This document shows positions 1-38,639 of a DNA stretch of 64,000 bases, one piece after another (positions within the stretch are counted from its first letter, which is position 1; each line of letters begins with the position of its first letter). Under the pieces are notes generated by a model. The model had not been told where the DNA came from. It saw only the letters and a program-made list of their open reading frames with translations, and ran no database searches. The DNA lies in contig JAVIAB010000047.1 in assembly GCA_032433765.1 (NCBI GenBank), positions 16,872,777 to 16,936,776 of the forward strand, in the 5' to 3' direction. A program made the translations under genes and the position numbers. Source of the DNA: Megaustenia siamemsis. Lineage: Eukaryota > Mollusca > Gastropoda > Stylommatophora > Ariophantidae.

Positions 1-59
1 TGGGCTCTTCTTGATATTTTCAAAACGATACCAAAATAAGGATAGCAAGAAGAATCTTC

Positions 60-560
60 GTTGCACTAGGAAACATGGAAAATCCAAGAAATTAAATTAA
101 ATACGAAAATTAAAACTTTCAATTCGAATCTTAAATCGATTGTATTATATGGCTGCTAAACATGGAGAACAACAACATTGGTTAAACGAAGATAGACTTT
201 CATAAATGGATACTTTTGGATGTTTGCGCAAAATTAAATAATGAAGATAGCAGGACACAATCACTAACTTAAAACTATTGGAAAATACCAGTCGAATACC
301 AGTGGACAAAGAAATTAGACAAAGACGATGGTGATGGATAGGACACACTCACTGTGGAAGACAATTACAAGTATTACATGACACGCCCTTTTTGAGATCA
401 GCATGGGAATAAGATAAAGGGGAAGACGATAATATGCTTGGAAGTTGAGATGAAAAGGAGAGGGAAGACATAGAACAATATTAAGAGAATGGAAGGAAAC
501 AGGACGGATAGGAAAGTGTTTGTTGAAGACCTGTGCTCCACAGTGAGCTGTAAGTGTTTG
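60..560 (+). mobile_element. LINE (fourth family) 3' region
   Basis: It matches 38640-39095 (ATGGCTGCTAAACATGGAGA-like start, RRRW.WIGHT segment). Its final GTGTTTGTTGAAGACCTGTG leads into the 38-bp array at 518-925. Confidence 0.7.
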
Positions 561-925
561 TCGAAGACCTATGCTCCACAGGAAGCTCTAAGTGTTTGAT
601 GAAGATCTGTGCTCCACAGGGAGCTGAAAGTGTTTGTTGAAGATCTGTGCTCCACAGGGAGCTGAAAGTGTTTGTTGAAGATCCGTGCTCCACAGTGAGC
701 TGAAAGTGTTTGTCGAAGACCTATGCTCCACAGGGAGCTGAAAGTGTTTGTTGAAGATCTGTGCTCCACAGGGAGCTGAAAGTGTTTGTTGAAGATCTGT
801 GCTCCACAGGGAGCAGGAAATGTTTGTTGAAGATCTGTGCTCCACAGTGAGCTGAAAGTGTTTATCGAAGATTTATGCTCCACAGGGAGCTGAAATGTTT
901 GTTGAAGACCTGTGCTCCACAGGAA
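518..925 (+). repeat. 38-bp array grown from a LINE 3' end
   Basis: About 10-11 units of GTGTTTGTTGAAGATCTGTG + CTCCACAGGGAGCTGAAA. The unit equals the terminal 38 bp of the LINE at 60-560. Confidence 0.9.
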
Positions 926-1191
926 ACTGAAATATAGAATATAGTATTCTTAATATTCTTACGTAAAGCAACATTTCTATAGATTGCAAAGATTTTCTTT
1001 TCTTCCTTCTATTTTTTTTCCCCTTTTGTACAAGTCTCACTTTCTTATGATTTTTCTCTTTAAAACAAGGGAGATCTCATAATTTATAATCTCCTTACCT
1101 CTTTCACACATCTGCCATCTAAAGTTAACACTGCTCCCAGATGTTTCAAGATATTTTTCTGTTTTAATAAACTTCAGCTTATACTATTCAT

Positions 1192-1478
1192 CAGCATCAA
1201 GTATCATGCCTGCTGGCGCGGATGATCATGTCTCTCCACAACTTTCGATCTCGACAATTATTTATCATTTCTGTTGTTGACCTTCTGCCAAGCCAATCTT
1301 TTAAGCTGTCTGGTATCTTTTCTTTATGTTTTCCTCTGTCTCTTCGTCCCTCAATTTTCACAGTTGTTACAATATATTCCAGCTGTTCCCTTCTCATTAC
1401 ATGACCAAAAAATGATGATTGTTTCTTCCTAATATTGGAAATTAGTTCCCTTTTTGCTTTGACCTCTTTCAGAACGTT
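1192..1478 (-). mobile_element. RTE-type LINE 3' end
   Basis: On the minus strand it reads FFGHVMRREQLEYIVTT, then IEGRRDRGK and RDRKLWRDMI before a stop, matching the C-terminus of the 6850-9861 element. The 3' tail is ATGATG-like. Confidence 0.8.
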
Positions 1479-1497
1479 ATCATTACTATATACTAAT

Positions 1498-1750
1498 CTA
1501 TCTATCTATTGTCCTTTCGAGCCCAAGACGGCACATAGGGCAGAACTACAATCTCAAAAAACAGAAACCTTGCGTGCCAAAGTGGCACATATTGCAGAGA
1601 TCACTGCTTTCCATAATGCTTTTTGCAATGACAGCTTGTCAAGCCATCGATCAACCTCCTTAGTCGCCTCTTACGACATGCCTGGAAGGTCACAGTGTCA
1701 CTATTATTACTTCCCACATAATGAGGTCCCGGTAACACACGGGATATACT
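1498..1750 (-). mobile_element. Repeat R (SINE-like) with (TATC)n end
   Basis: It shares GAGCCCAAGACGGCACATAG, GGCACATATTGCAGAGATCA and CGCCTCTTACGACATGCC with 60517-60825. The (TCTA)n at its left would be its 3' tail. Confidence 0.6.
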
Positions 1751-1921
1751 AATAGGAACATTAATTTTAATAGACAATTCACATTATTTTAAAGTTTCAA
1801 ATTGGAAACACTCCCATCAAACACACACCTTCAAGTTATAGGGAGACGTTCAGGACTCTGATCAAAAGATTCCGGGTTCAAATCCAAAATGTGAATTTTT
1901 TTTTCTTTGTGACAAGCTCCG

Positions 1922-2580
1922 GTGTTTCTATCTATCTATCTATTGACATTTGGAGCCGTAGCCGGCCCATAGGACGTAGACCAAGATACACCTTCTCCTA
2001 TATGAATTTTTTGTTCTAGCAGTTTTCTTTTAAAGATATTTTATCAAATCTCGCCATCTGTCTCTGTTCTGTGCAAGCAGTTCTATCTCATTGAGGGAGC
2101 CGATTCCTGCTGCTCTTGCCTCTCTCATCAATGTTCTTCTCAGTGTATCCCTGGGTCTTCCTCTTTTTCTTTTACCTGTTGTTTCCCATATGAGGGCTTT
2201 CTTTGCTATTCGGTTATTATCTCTTCTCATCACATGTCCAACATATGACCATCGTCTTTTCTTGATTACTGAAGATATTAGTGGTTGATTGGCAATTTCT
2301 CTAATTTCCTCGTTTGTTTTGAATTCGTTCCACGAATATACTATACCAAGTATTTTCCTTAGACATTTATTTTCGAATGCGTTCAACTTTGTTTCTATAT
2401 CTCTTGTTGTTTTCCAGCTTTCACACGCATACGTAAGGGTTGATAGTACATTTGATTTGAATAGCCTAAGTTTTGTGTTTGTGCTGATGAGTTTTGATTT
2501 CCACAGCTTTTCAAGGCTTCTGAAAGACATTGCTGCTTTAGCTATTCTGATTAAAATTTCTTTGCTTGTGTCCCCTTCTC
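1922..2580 (-). mobile_element. LINE (second family) C-terminal region
   Basis: The minus strand reads [35 protein letters not shown] and [19 protein letters not shown] to [12 protein letters not shown]. The 3' tail is (TAGA)n at 1922-1945. Related copies are at 55930-58320 and 63080-64000. Confidence 0.85.
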
Positions 2581-2689
2581 GATCAGGTGTTTACTTAGAC
2601 TTTAAAGAATTGGTAAAAAAAAAGAGCACAGTCTCGCCACCTGGTGGTGTACTATTGTATAGTGCCCGTATTGTTTATAGACCTTCATC

Positions 2690-2966
2690 ATCATGTGCCA
2701 TACCGGTTGGAGTAGGCGGTCATGTCCTTCCACAATCTTCTATCTAAAGCGCATTGTATCAGCTCTGTTGTTGACTGTTTTCCATGCCATGACACCAAGC
2801 TATCTAGTATGTTCTCTCTTTGTCGTCCGCGATCTCCAATTCCCTGTATTTTGCCAGTTGTAACCAAGTATCCCAACTTTCCTCTTCACATGATGTGCCC
2901 CAAAAATATTAATTATTTCTTTCTGATGTTTTGTTAGGAGCTCCCTTTTTGTGTTGGCCTCTTTGA
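2690..2966 (-). mobile_element. LINE (third family) 3' end
   Basis: The minus-strand product includes GKIQGIGDRGRQRENILDSL then RRLWKDMTAYSNRYGT. It is the same family as 19918-20877. Confidence 0.75.
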
Positions 2967-3305
2967 GAATAGACCTTCGGCACATTAATTTTAATGGGTA
3001 ATGTGGTCGATATGACTCCAGTGCCGTGTTTCTTTCTAAGAAAAATCGGGGTACCAATCTCGACTTGAGTGAGCATGGAAGCTGATGATCCAGGTCGAAC
3101 TCGACCTCTGGTCTCCAGGGTGTCCGGTTAGCGCAATCGATAGGCGGTTGGCTTACCACGGCAACAGCCGGGGTTCGTACCCTGGCGAGGACACCTGGGT
3201 TTTACTAATTCCCTAAAAATTAGTACCTCTGAAGTCGGACACGAACGAACGAACGACCTCTGGTCTTTAGTGATCCAGGACACCACCCACTGGTTATGGA
3301 TACTA
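2967..3305 (-). mobile_element. Old SINE-A copy split by SINE-E
   Basis: Minus-strand SINE-A body (GACCTTCGGCACATTA, GTAATGTGGTCG) and head (AGTGATCCAG.CACC.ACCCACTGG) are recognisable but diverged. They are separated by the insert at 3115-3254. Confidence 0.6.
3115..3254 (+). mobile_element. Short SINE-E (tRNA-like) nested insertion
   Basis: GACCTCTGGTCT flanks it (3103-3114, 3255-3266). The first 75 bp fold as a tRNA-like head: GTGTCC pairs with GGACAC, box A is GGTTAGCGCAATCG and box B GGGTTCGTACCC. The body is only about 60 bp with a (CGAA)n tail. Confidence 0.8.
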
Positions 3306-3914
3306 GATATTTTTTTTTTTCAAAAAGTAAAGACGGTCTGTGAGAGCAGGTGGCCGAATCGATAACTCGACAAGTTCCAAGAAAGGAGAAAGCGGGTTCG
3401 TTTGGTTGGTAGGTTTAAAAAAAAACAAAATTATATCGGAGTGGGAAAAAAAAAAACAAAAAAAAAAACTGCAGACCCGAACATCTCGGGGCGACTGCTC
3501 AAGACAAGTGGTCTTTATTCTCTGATCGTATATGTTCCATCGGCAGACTCCATTAATGGGATACTGCTGTAAATATAGATATAGTTAAAAACAACAGGCG
3601 TGATAACCAACCACACCACCTAAAAGAGTGCTGTTTGTGAGGGAAAATATGGTCATATACCACACACATATAACACCATATTCCCCAAACTCCTAGAAAG
3701 GCATTCATTTTTATTTCTTGTTAATTTTACTCGACTATAGTAGTCTTCTTCTTTCCTTCCTAATTTCCAAATTTTCCTTCCAAAAGTCCAGGATTTCAAT
3801 TATAATGTACCCGGGGACTAAACAAGACATATGTTCGTGTGTGTGATCGTGTGATTGTGTGTGTGTGCGCTCGCGCGCGTGCGTGCGCATGTGTGTAAGC
3901 GTGATTTTTTTTTT
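3306..3914. other. No gene seen
   Basis: A/T homopolymers, a GTGTGCGCGCGTGCGTGCGC purine-pyrimidine alternation near 3838-3895 (potential Z-DNA), and unrecognised sequence. Confidence 0.5.
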
Positions 3915-4135
3915 ACAAGAGGACCTCGGTATCCTACTTGGAGAAACCACCCGATGCTCGGACAACCCGTGTTCGATTCCCGCTGGAAGCTGTGTAAGTT
4001 GCACTCGTGGTTGAACCAATAAAAAATAATAACCCCGCGGTCGACCCAGACGCTGGCAGAAATGGGTACCAGGATATAGTACTCTGGGAAGGTGAGGAAT
4101 GCCATCCCGCATCGTGAGTTTGGATGCTTGAAGCG
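3915..4135 (+). mobile_element. Possible SINE with tRNA-like box B
   Basis: CCCGTGTTCGATTCCCGC resembles box B and is preceded by a box A-like stretch. It is single-copy here, so membership of a repeat family is inferred only. Confidence 0.4.
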
Positions 4136-4904
4136 ACACTATCCAGAAGTCTCCGAACACTTCTGGATAGGCGGCCGAGCATATATGGGTACAAACTCGT
4201 GTGCTAAGACGCCGATTCAAGTCTCGTACTTTACCTTGATCTTCATTTTTCCAAGAAAGATCTCCACAAATAAAGTTGCACTGATGACGTCAATTAAAAG
4301 GTTCGATAGATAGGATAGGGTAGGTTAAACCATGTTCTCAGAATGTTCCAAATGGCAATGTGTACAAGAGGAAAACAATGAGAGACACGGAGAAGACTGG
4401 TTGATGGTGATCTGAAGTGAAATGGCTTTTTGGGGTTAGCTTTACAGACAGGCTCCTGATTCGTGTGACTACAGTGGTGCCCTCTAACAGCAGCCTTGTG
4501 GGCCGAGTGGCATAAACTGGTATGAGTAAAAAAAACTATCTTTACAACACATAGTATCATTGCTGGTGTATGTCGGGGGGCAACGATAGAACCATCTGGA
4601 TAAAGGCCGCTTGGTGAAGCAGTCGCCACGACGTGTGAGACTCAGGATTTTTATTTCACTCCCGATAGAAAAAAAATCGTTTCTGTCTACCGCGGGCTTC
4701 GAACACCTTACGCCGGATAAAATATGTAGTTCTAGTTGTGATTCATCCATGTTGCAATCATTTATGTTGCAGTCATTCACGTAGCATTCATTGCTGTTAC
4801 AATCATTCAACAGCGTGGACATTATTGATATTGGTAATTGCTTATCACTCGAGATGATGACAATATCGTCAGATATCACTGACGATAATGATGAGTCAGT
4901 TTAG
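4136..4904. other. No gene seen
   Basis: Unrecognised intronic sequence. A CATTTATGTTGCAGTCATTC-like degenerate repeat lies at 4740-4810. Confidence 0.5.
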
Positions 4905-5800
4905 TTAGAATAGTCTTGAGTTAGTAATGATAGCATTGGATCAGACAATCATGATAACATTGGATCAGTTAGTCATGATAACATTAGATCAGTTAGTCAT
5001 GATAGCATTGGATCAGTTAGTCATGATAACATTTGATCAGTTACTCATGATAACATTGGATCAGTTAGTCATTATAACATTAGATTAGTTAGTCAAAATA
5101 GCGTTGGATCAGATAGTAAATACAGCATTGGATCAGTTAGTCAAGAGAGCATTCGATCAGTTAGTCATTATAACATTTGTTCAGTTAGTAATGATAACAT
5201 TGGATCAGTTAGTCAAGATAATCTTGGGGATCAGTTATTCAAGATAATATTGGATCAGTTAGTAATGATAACATTGTAACATTTAGTCGTGATAACATTG
5301 GATCAGTTAGTTAAGATAATATTGGATCAGTTAGTCATGATAATATTGTATCATTTAGTCAAGATAACATTGGATCAGTTAGTCAAGATAATATTGGATC
5401 AGTTAGTCATGATAACATTGGATAAGTTAGCCAAGATAATATTGGATCAGTTAGTCATGATAACATTAGATCAGTTAGTCAAGATAACATTGGATCAGTT
5501 AGTCAAGATAACATTGGATCAGTTAGTCAAGATAATATTGGATCAGTTAGTCAAGATAACATTGGATAAGTTAGCCAAGATAATATTGGATCAGTTAGTC
5601 ATGATAACATTGGATCAGTTAGTCAAGATAATATTGGATCAGGTTGTCATAACATAAGATCAGTTAGTCAAGATAATATTGGATCAGGTTGTCATAACAT
5701 AAGATCAGTTAGTCAAGATAATATTGGATCAGGTTGTCATAACATAAGATCAGTTAGTCAAGATAATATTGAGCCAGTTTATGAAGATAATATTTAGTGT
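4905..5800. repeat. 24-bp minisatellite
   Basis: About 37 units of GGATCAGTTAGTCAAGATAA + CATT. Being a multiple of 3 it stays open, but the predicted peptide is only the repeat. Confidence 0.9.
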
Positions 5801-5947
5801 ATCAGTTATTACAACATTAGTGGTCATTAATAGGTCAGCCTTTGCATCATTCACTCAGCCGCCCGTAACATCATGCTCACAATGTCATTAAAGCACAGAC
5901 TCATTAACTACAACATTGTCTGAATCAGTCATGGTATCTGTGAACTA

Positions 5948-6364
5948 AGGCAAAGAAATACAAATGAATGCATAAAAATGCGAAGCTGCAGTAAAGCTGA
6001 ATATGAGGACAAATTAAAAAATACAAAAAAATGGTATGTTAGAAGCTTTACGTGATAAGTGTGTATTTTGTTATTTTTTCTCATATTCAGCTTTACTGCA
6101 GCTTCGCATTTTTATGCATTCATTTGCATTTCTTTGCCTTAACCCCGTACTAGTACTAGCAGCTGCTACTTAATGTTTGTATTTCGTCCTAGGTGTTTAC
6201 TTTAGTATTTTTGTTTTGAATGTTTCGTTTTTAGTTTTGTGTGTGTGTTTTTCTTGTTTGTTCCTGCTGAAGGCCTATTGGGCCGAAACATCGTTTAGTC
6301 TGTGTCGTCCACTTATCACGTAAAGCTTCTAACACACCATTTTTTTGTATTTTTTAATTTTTCC
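5948..6364 (+). mobile_element. Penelope-like / retrozyme-like insertion with hammerhead-like core
   Basis: The 417-bp insert is bounded by a 13-bp duplication, TATCTGTGAACTA (5935-5947 and 6365-6377). Its layout is A-B-spacer-A'-M-B': 5948-6007 is inverted at 6080-6139, and about 6010-6060 at about 6309-6362. This is the product expected from a head-to-tail dimer with an inverted junction, as known for Penelope-like elements. The unit (6080-6364) is about 285 bp. Within M, at about 6271-6294, CTGCTGAAGGCC, TATT, GGGCCGAAAC resembles a hammerhead ribozyme core with one change in CTGATGA. No reverse transcriptase is present. Confidence 0.65.
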
Positions 6365-6416
6365 TATCTGTGAACTAGCCTGTTAAGACTTTGTGTCTTC
6401 TCGTGTACTCCCTCAG

Positions 6417-33104
<26,688 letters not shown>

Positions 33105-33240
33105 CCTCTCGAACTTACTCGTCACCGTGGCGACTAAATAATATAAATACACGACTACTTAATCAAACATCGAGGCTTGGCGAGGATAAATATTTAGCAC
33201 TCGGAAAAAAATGCACGCAATAAACAATAAATTATTGGGA
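33105..33240 (+). terminator. Gene 1 3' UTR with two polyadenylation signals
   Basis: Two AATAAA hexamers, at 33219-33224 and 33226-33231, follow the stop by about 120 bp in AT-rich DNA. This is a typical distance for a short 3' UTR. The cleavage site itself cannot be read from sequence. Confidence 0.6.
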
Positions 33241-33439
33241 GTCAGAATAGGGTGACGTTATCTTTCAGCCAACTAACAGTATATAGATCATGGGTAAGGC
33301 GATAACATTATCAGTATTGGTGGCGAGTGGTATTGTAGTGTGTGATGCTGAAAAACATGGACACTGCGAGCACTTTTTCTCTCTGTAAATACCTCTCACA
33401 CCCCTGTGAGCAGGGTGCAGTAGTAGGCGGGGGTTCGAA

Positions 33440-33725
33440 GCTTGAGACTTTTAGGTTCTTCTTCTTCTTCTATCCTTCCTCTGTTGCCGTTGGCGTCGAG
33501 GGGAGAAACAATCTGCGATTCTTTGCTCTTCTGTTGACATCTTCTGATGTTATTCCTCCTAGTGACTCTAGTATTCCATTTATCCATCTCTCGGTCTTCC
33601 TCTTAATCTGACGTTTTCGTAGCGTTTGTTTATGGCTCTTTGATTCATTGTTAGCTCTTTCTGTCTTGTTATGTGGCCGAACCAATTTAGGTTGATCCTG
33701 ACAATTTGGAACGTGATTGTGTTTT
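33440..33725 (-). mobile_element. LINE 3' end, same family as palindrome host
   Basis: The minus strand reads RKTERWINGILESLGGITSE, DVNRRAKNRRLFLP. It gives an uninterrupted comparison for the split host copy. Confidence 0.75.
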
Positions 33726-33739
33726 GTTCTGGTGTTCAG

Positions 33740-33985
33740 ATCTTGAGAAAGGAAACACCGGAAGTGATGATAACGATGTTCAGATTCTTGAGAAATGAAA
33801 CACCGGAAGTGATGATAACGATGTTCAGATCTTGAGAAATGAAACACCGGAAGTGATGATAACGATGTTCAGATCTTGAGAAATTAAACACCGGAAGTGA
33901 TGATAACGATGTTCAGATCTTGAGAAATGAAACACCGGGAGTGATGATAACGATGTTCAGATCTTGAGAAATGAAACACCGGAAA
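33740..33985. repeat. 44-bp minisatellite
   Basis: Five to six units of GATCTTGAGAAATGAAACAC + CGGAAGTGATGATAACGATGTTCA. Confidence 0.9.
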
Positions 33986-34279
33986 AGAGAACTTCAAGAG
34001 AGTTCTCCCTTGAAGTTTTCCATCCTAGAAGTTCTCTTTTCTTGAAGTTCTTCCTGTAAGTTCTTCTTAGGAGTTTTCCCTCCTTGAATTTCTCCTTCCT
34101 TGATGTTTTTCTTCTTTACAGTCTTTTCTTCCTTATAGCCCTATTTATTTTTAAAATATCCCTCTGTCCTTGGGATCTCCCTTCCATTGAGCTAACCTCT
34201 CCACATATTTCAATCCCCTTTATCTTGAATATTATTCCCATTTATCTGGATTATAAAACTGTTATCGATCTGAACCATT

Positions 34280-35368
34280 AACAGGAATGGTACATTTAAC
34301 TAACAGGAATGGTGCATTTCACTAACAGGAATGGTACATTTAACTAACAGGAATTGTACATTTAACTAACATGGATGGTGCATTTCACTAACAGGAATGG
34401 TACATTTAACTAACAGGAATGGTACATTTAAGTAACAGGAATGGTGCATTTAACTAACAGGAATGGTACATTTAATTAACAGGAATGGTACATTTAACTA
34501 ACAGGAATGGTGCATTTCATTAACAGGAATGGTACATTTAATTAACAGGAATGGTACATTTAACTAACAGGAATGGTACATTTAACTAACAGGAATGGTA
34601 CATTTCTTTAACAGGAATGGTACATTTAACTAACAGGAATGGTACATTTAACTAACAGGAATGGTACATTTCTTTAACAGGAATGGTACATTTAACTAAC
34701 AGGAATGGTACATTTCATTAACAGGAATGGTACATTTCTTTAACAGGAATGGTACATTTAACTAACAGGAATGGTACATTTAATTAACAGGAATGGTACA
34801 TTTAACTAACAGGAATGGTGCATTTCATTAACAGGAATGGTACATTTAACTAACAGGAATGGTACATTTCATTAACAGGAATGGTACATTTAACTAACAG
34901 GAATGGTACATTTCATTAACAGGAATGGTACATTTAACTAACCGGAATGGTGCATTTCACTAACAGGAATGGTACATTTAACTAACAGGAATGGTACATT
35001 TAACTAACAGGAATGGTACATTTAACTAACAGGAATGGTGCATTTCATTAACAGGAATGGTACATTTAACTAACAGGAATGGTACATTTAACTAACAGGA
35101 ATGGTACATTTAACTAACAGGAATGGTGCATTTCATTAACAGGAATGGTACATTTAACTAACAGGAATGGTACATTTAACTAACAGGAATGGTACATTTA
35201 ACTAACAGGAATGGTACATTTAACTAACAGGAATGGTACATTTAACTAACAGGAATGGTACATTTAACTAACAGGAATGGTACATTTAACTAACAGGAAT
35301 GGTACATTTAACTAACAGGAATGGTACATTTAACTAACAGGAATGGTACATTTAACTAACAGGAATGC
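34280..35368. repeat. 22-bp minisatellite
   Basis: About 49 units of AACAGGAATGGTACATTTAA + CT, with TTTCATT and TTTCTTT variants in alternating blocks. Confidence 0.95.
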
Positions 35369-35404
35369 TACAATTTTAACCTGGACCTCTTTCTCCAAAT
35401 ACTA

Positions 35405-36012
35405 TTTTACAGGAACTCTAACATCACATCCCATAGAACAATCCAACACATCCCATGGAACAATCCAACACATCCCATAGAACAACCCATCACATCCCAT
35501 AGAACAATCCGTCACATCCGATAGAACAATTCAACACATCCCATAGAACAATCCAACACATCCCATAGAACAACCCATCACATCCCATGGAACAATCCAT
35601 CACATGCCATTGAACAACCCATCACACCCCATAGAACAATCCGTCACATCCCATAGAACAATTCAACATATCCCATAGAACAATCCAACACATCCCATAG
35701 AACAATCCATCATACCCAATAGAACAATCCTTCACATCCCATAGAACAATCCATCACATCCCATAGAACAATCCATCACATCCCATAAAACAATCCATCA
35801 CATCCCATAGAACAATCCATCACACCCCATAGAACAATTCGTCACATGCCATAGAACAATCCATCACATCCCATAGAATAATCCATCACATGCCATAGAA
35901 CAATCCATCACATGCCATAGAATAATCCATCACATCCCATAGAACAGTCCATCACATCCCATAGAACAATCCATCACACCCCATAGAACAATCCATCCCA
36001 TCCCATAGAACG
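35405..36012. repeat. 22-bp minisatellite, different sequence
   Basis: About 27 units of ATCACATCCCATAGAACAAT + CC. Confidence 0.93.
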
Positions 36013-36032
36013 AGATCATATTATATTACCAA

Positions 36033-36290
36033 CATTTGTATTGTCGAAAGTCTTCGATCGCTGGGCAAGAAGGTCACGGGTTCGATCCCTGCCAAAGGCG
36101 GTGGGAATTTTTCAAAAAAATCGAATCTGTGGTTTCTTAGTGGCTTTACCCACCCCTGATCCCTTATTAGTGAGATCTGACGTCTAGCCTTCCCAGAAAA
36201 CAGCGGGAAAAACAAGAGGTACTGTATGCATCAGAGCACGTTAAAGAGCCATTGACTGCTAACAGAAGAAAAGCGTTGGTCCAAAATGAC
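36033..36290 (+). mobile_element. SINE-D copy
   Basis: Box B is CGGGTTCGATCCCTGCC, with a GGTGGGAATTTTTCAAAAA body shared with 54118-54306. It directly follows a 22-bp array. Confidence 0.65.
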
Positions 36291-36348
36291 AGCTGTCCGG
36301 ACAATAGTGGTTAATCAAATCGACCTATTTATTCCGAAGACGGATGTA

Positions 36349-36605
36349 AAAAAAAAAAAAGTACACCCGTCACGCCAAGTGGCGTATAGGGAAATATGGT
36401 GTTAGTGACCCTATATTTTACAGACCTTCAGCACATGATTTTTTGGATAATGTGGTCGGTATTACGCCCGTGCTGCTTTACTTTCCCAGAAAAAAATTCG
36501 GTACCCATTTAAGGCTGGGTGAACCCGGAAGCCGTCGGTTTGGATCAAACCCTACCCCTTGTCCTTTGTAGTCCAGTTCACTAACCACTGAGCTGTCGTG
36601 GTTCC
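36349..36605 (-). mobile_element. SINE-A copy with 15-bp duplication
   Basis: It is flanked by CCGAAGACGGATGTA (36334-36348 and 36606-36620). A run of A at its left is the T-tail in element orientation. It is inserted inside an ATTGGGCCGAAAGGCG repeat. Confidence 0.9.
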
Positions 36606-36893
36606 CCGAAGACGGATGTATTGGGCCGAAAGGCGCACGTGTCGTGACTTTGTCGTAAAATAGCGACACAAGATATCGACGCCAACTTAACGGAACACTA
36701 AGAAGAGAGAGTGTTTTTGCAACTGTAGCAAACACTGTATTGTTTATGATTACTTTATTATATATATATTTGAATATTATTTTATAGAATAATGTCAGCA
36801 GAACTTAGAAATACCTGCAGATACTAGGCATTGGGCCGAAGGGCAACAGCTCAAAGGTAGCTGGATCCATAACAACAACAACAACAACAACAT

Positions 36894-37082
36894 AGAATAA
36901 TGTAAACTCGTAAAACATAAATTTAAAAAAGGGTCAATCTTCTATTTCTTCTTCACAAAGATGAACATTCACATTTTTCCCCCAAGTACATCACAAGTGA
37001 ATGAAGATAAATAACATCTAAAAAATAATAAACAAGATGAAAATAACAATTGTTACTTGTTATTTGTTCAACGTGCTACTCT
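36894..37082. other. No gene seen; transposon tail (AACA)n just before
   Basis: 36808-36893 repeats the LINE ending seen at 21700-21780. The remainder is AT-rich and unrecognised. Confidence 0.5.
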
Positions 37083-37393
37083 TTAACTCTTTCAGTACGA
37101 AAGATTGCTATCAATTTAGCGGTAGATATTACAGAGACCAAATGTTTCATGTTTTTAAATATTAATCTACATGTTTATATTTATCTAACACTTAACTTAT
37201 TATATATATATAATAGATAATTAAACAAGGAATTAGATTTCACCAACACCAAGATGATACAAGGCATGTGCAAAGAATATGGTTTGATGACGGTTTATGC
37301 TAATCAAATTGAGAGTAACGCACTGTGTGGCTAAAGGTACATGGCCGAAATAGTCATAGCGCATGGTGTGTTGGAACGTACCGAAAGAGTTAA
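37083..37393. mobile_element. piggyBac-like MITE with TTAA ends, copy 1
   Basis: Inverted ends CTCTTTCAGTAC and GTACCGAAAGAG are bounded by TTAA at 37083-37086 and 37390-37393. Internal length is 303 bp with no coding capacity. TTAA duplication is the hallmark of piggyBac transposition. Confidence 0.75.
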
Positions 37394-37657
37394 TACCGGC
37401 ACATAGTCACTGGTTATGTGTTTAGAAGACTAAATAAAGGAAATAGTGTCGGCATGTAAATGTTAAATAAGAAAACACTGCTTAGTATGCGAGAGACTGA
37501 ATTAATTAAGGAAATAGCTCTGGCACATAACAGTAAAATAAAGAACACAGCGCGGCATTAAAGATACTGATTAAAGGACAGGAAATAGTGTGGAGAAGTA
37601 AAAACAAAAGAGGAGTGGAAAATAAAGAGGTGCAGTGTGGCAGGTAGAGTGGGAAGG

Positions 37658-37711
<54 letters not shown>

Positions 37712-37734
37712 TAAATACCGGCTACGGAGATCTA

Positions 37735-38160
37735 TCTATCTTTCGTTCGCCCGAAGTATTATCTATATCGGCAATGTCGTTTCCTGTATAAATGTTACAA
37801 TCTTTTGTAATTCTTGCAGTGGCCCATATAGTTTTGTCTGTAGTGTTGTATCTATGGGCCAATGAATTTTCCTCAGTCTACTATATTCAGTGCAGTTTTG
37901 AAGTATGTGCACAGCAGTCTGGGGCGCCTGTCCACATGTACAAGTAGTTGAGGTGCCGATCTTGAATTTTGTATACATGTGACTATGGAGTCGATTATGT
38001 CCTGTTCTGAGGCGTATAATGATAACTTGTTCATATCTATTCATATTATGAAAGGCATCCTGATTTGAGGCTTGTGGTCCTCTGATTGATTTGATTATTT
38101 GTTTCTTATGATGATATGTAATCGGTGTATTTAGTTGTGGCTGTGGAGATAACATATTTT
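37735..38160 (-). mobile_element. Same LINE family, 3' region
   Basis: The minus strand has NMNRYEQVIIIRLRTGHNRL and TCTCGQAPQTAVHILQNCTE. A short ATCTATCTATC tail stands at 37732-37742. Confidence 0.8.
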
Positions 38161-38184
38161 CGTATGATTTTTTGGCATCTCTTC

Positions 38185-38520
38185 TTTAGATCGTATCGCA
38201 AATGAAAAAGTTCGCCAAAGGATACAACAAGCAATCGGAGCCCATGATGATCTTTTGACTAGTGTGAAGAAATGATTGTTTGGTCAAATGCATCGATCTT
38301 CTGGCCTTGCAAAGACCAATCTGCAAGGAACGAAAAGGAGAGGTAGGCGGAGAAAGAGTTGGGCAGAAAATATGAAAGAATTGACAGGTCTCGACTATGC
38401 AGAATGCTAAATAATGAATGAAGATAAAGAAAAACGGAGAAGGATGACGAAGTCTGTCCGTGGTACCCCAACGACCCTCAGTGGTCACCGAAAGAAGAGG
38501 AAGAAGTAGAGGAGGAAGAA
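38185..38520 (+). mobile_element. LINE 3' fragment of another family
   Basis: The plus strand reads VRQRIQQAIGAHDDLLTSVK, GLAKTNLQGTKRRGRRRKSW and FTGLDYAEC with stops, resembling LINE C-termini. Its family is not otherwise present in the window. Confidence 0.55.
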
Positions 38521-38639
38521 GAGGAAGTAGAAAAAGACTACTCTTAATCGAATACTCCTTAAATCTGCCGTGGAAGCAATGTGTTGTGGTTTTCATGAAT
38601 ATATTTACGACTTAAGGCCAAATAATAAAAGTAAAGACA

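Noticed and set aside
3838..3895. Z-DNA regulatory site
   Set aside because: GT/GC alternation is real, but nothing ties it to a promoter.
4905..5800. CRISPR-like regular repeats
   Set aside because: Units are directly adjacent with no unique spacers, and the DNA is animal; the same applies to all arrays here.
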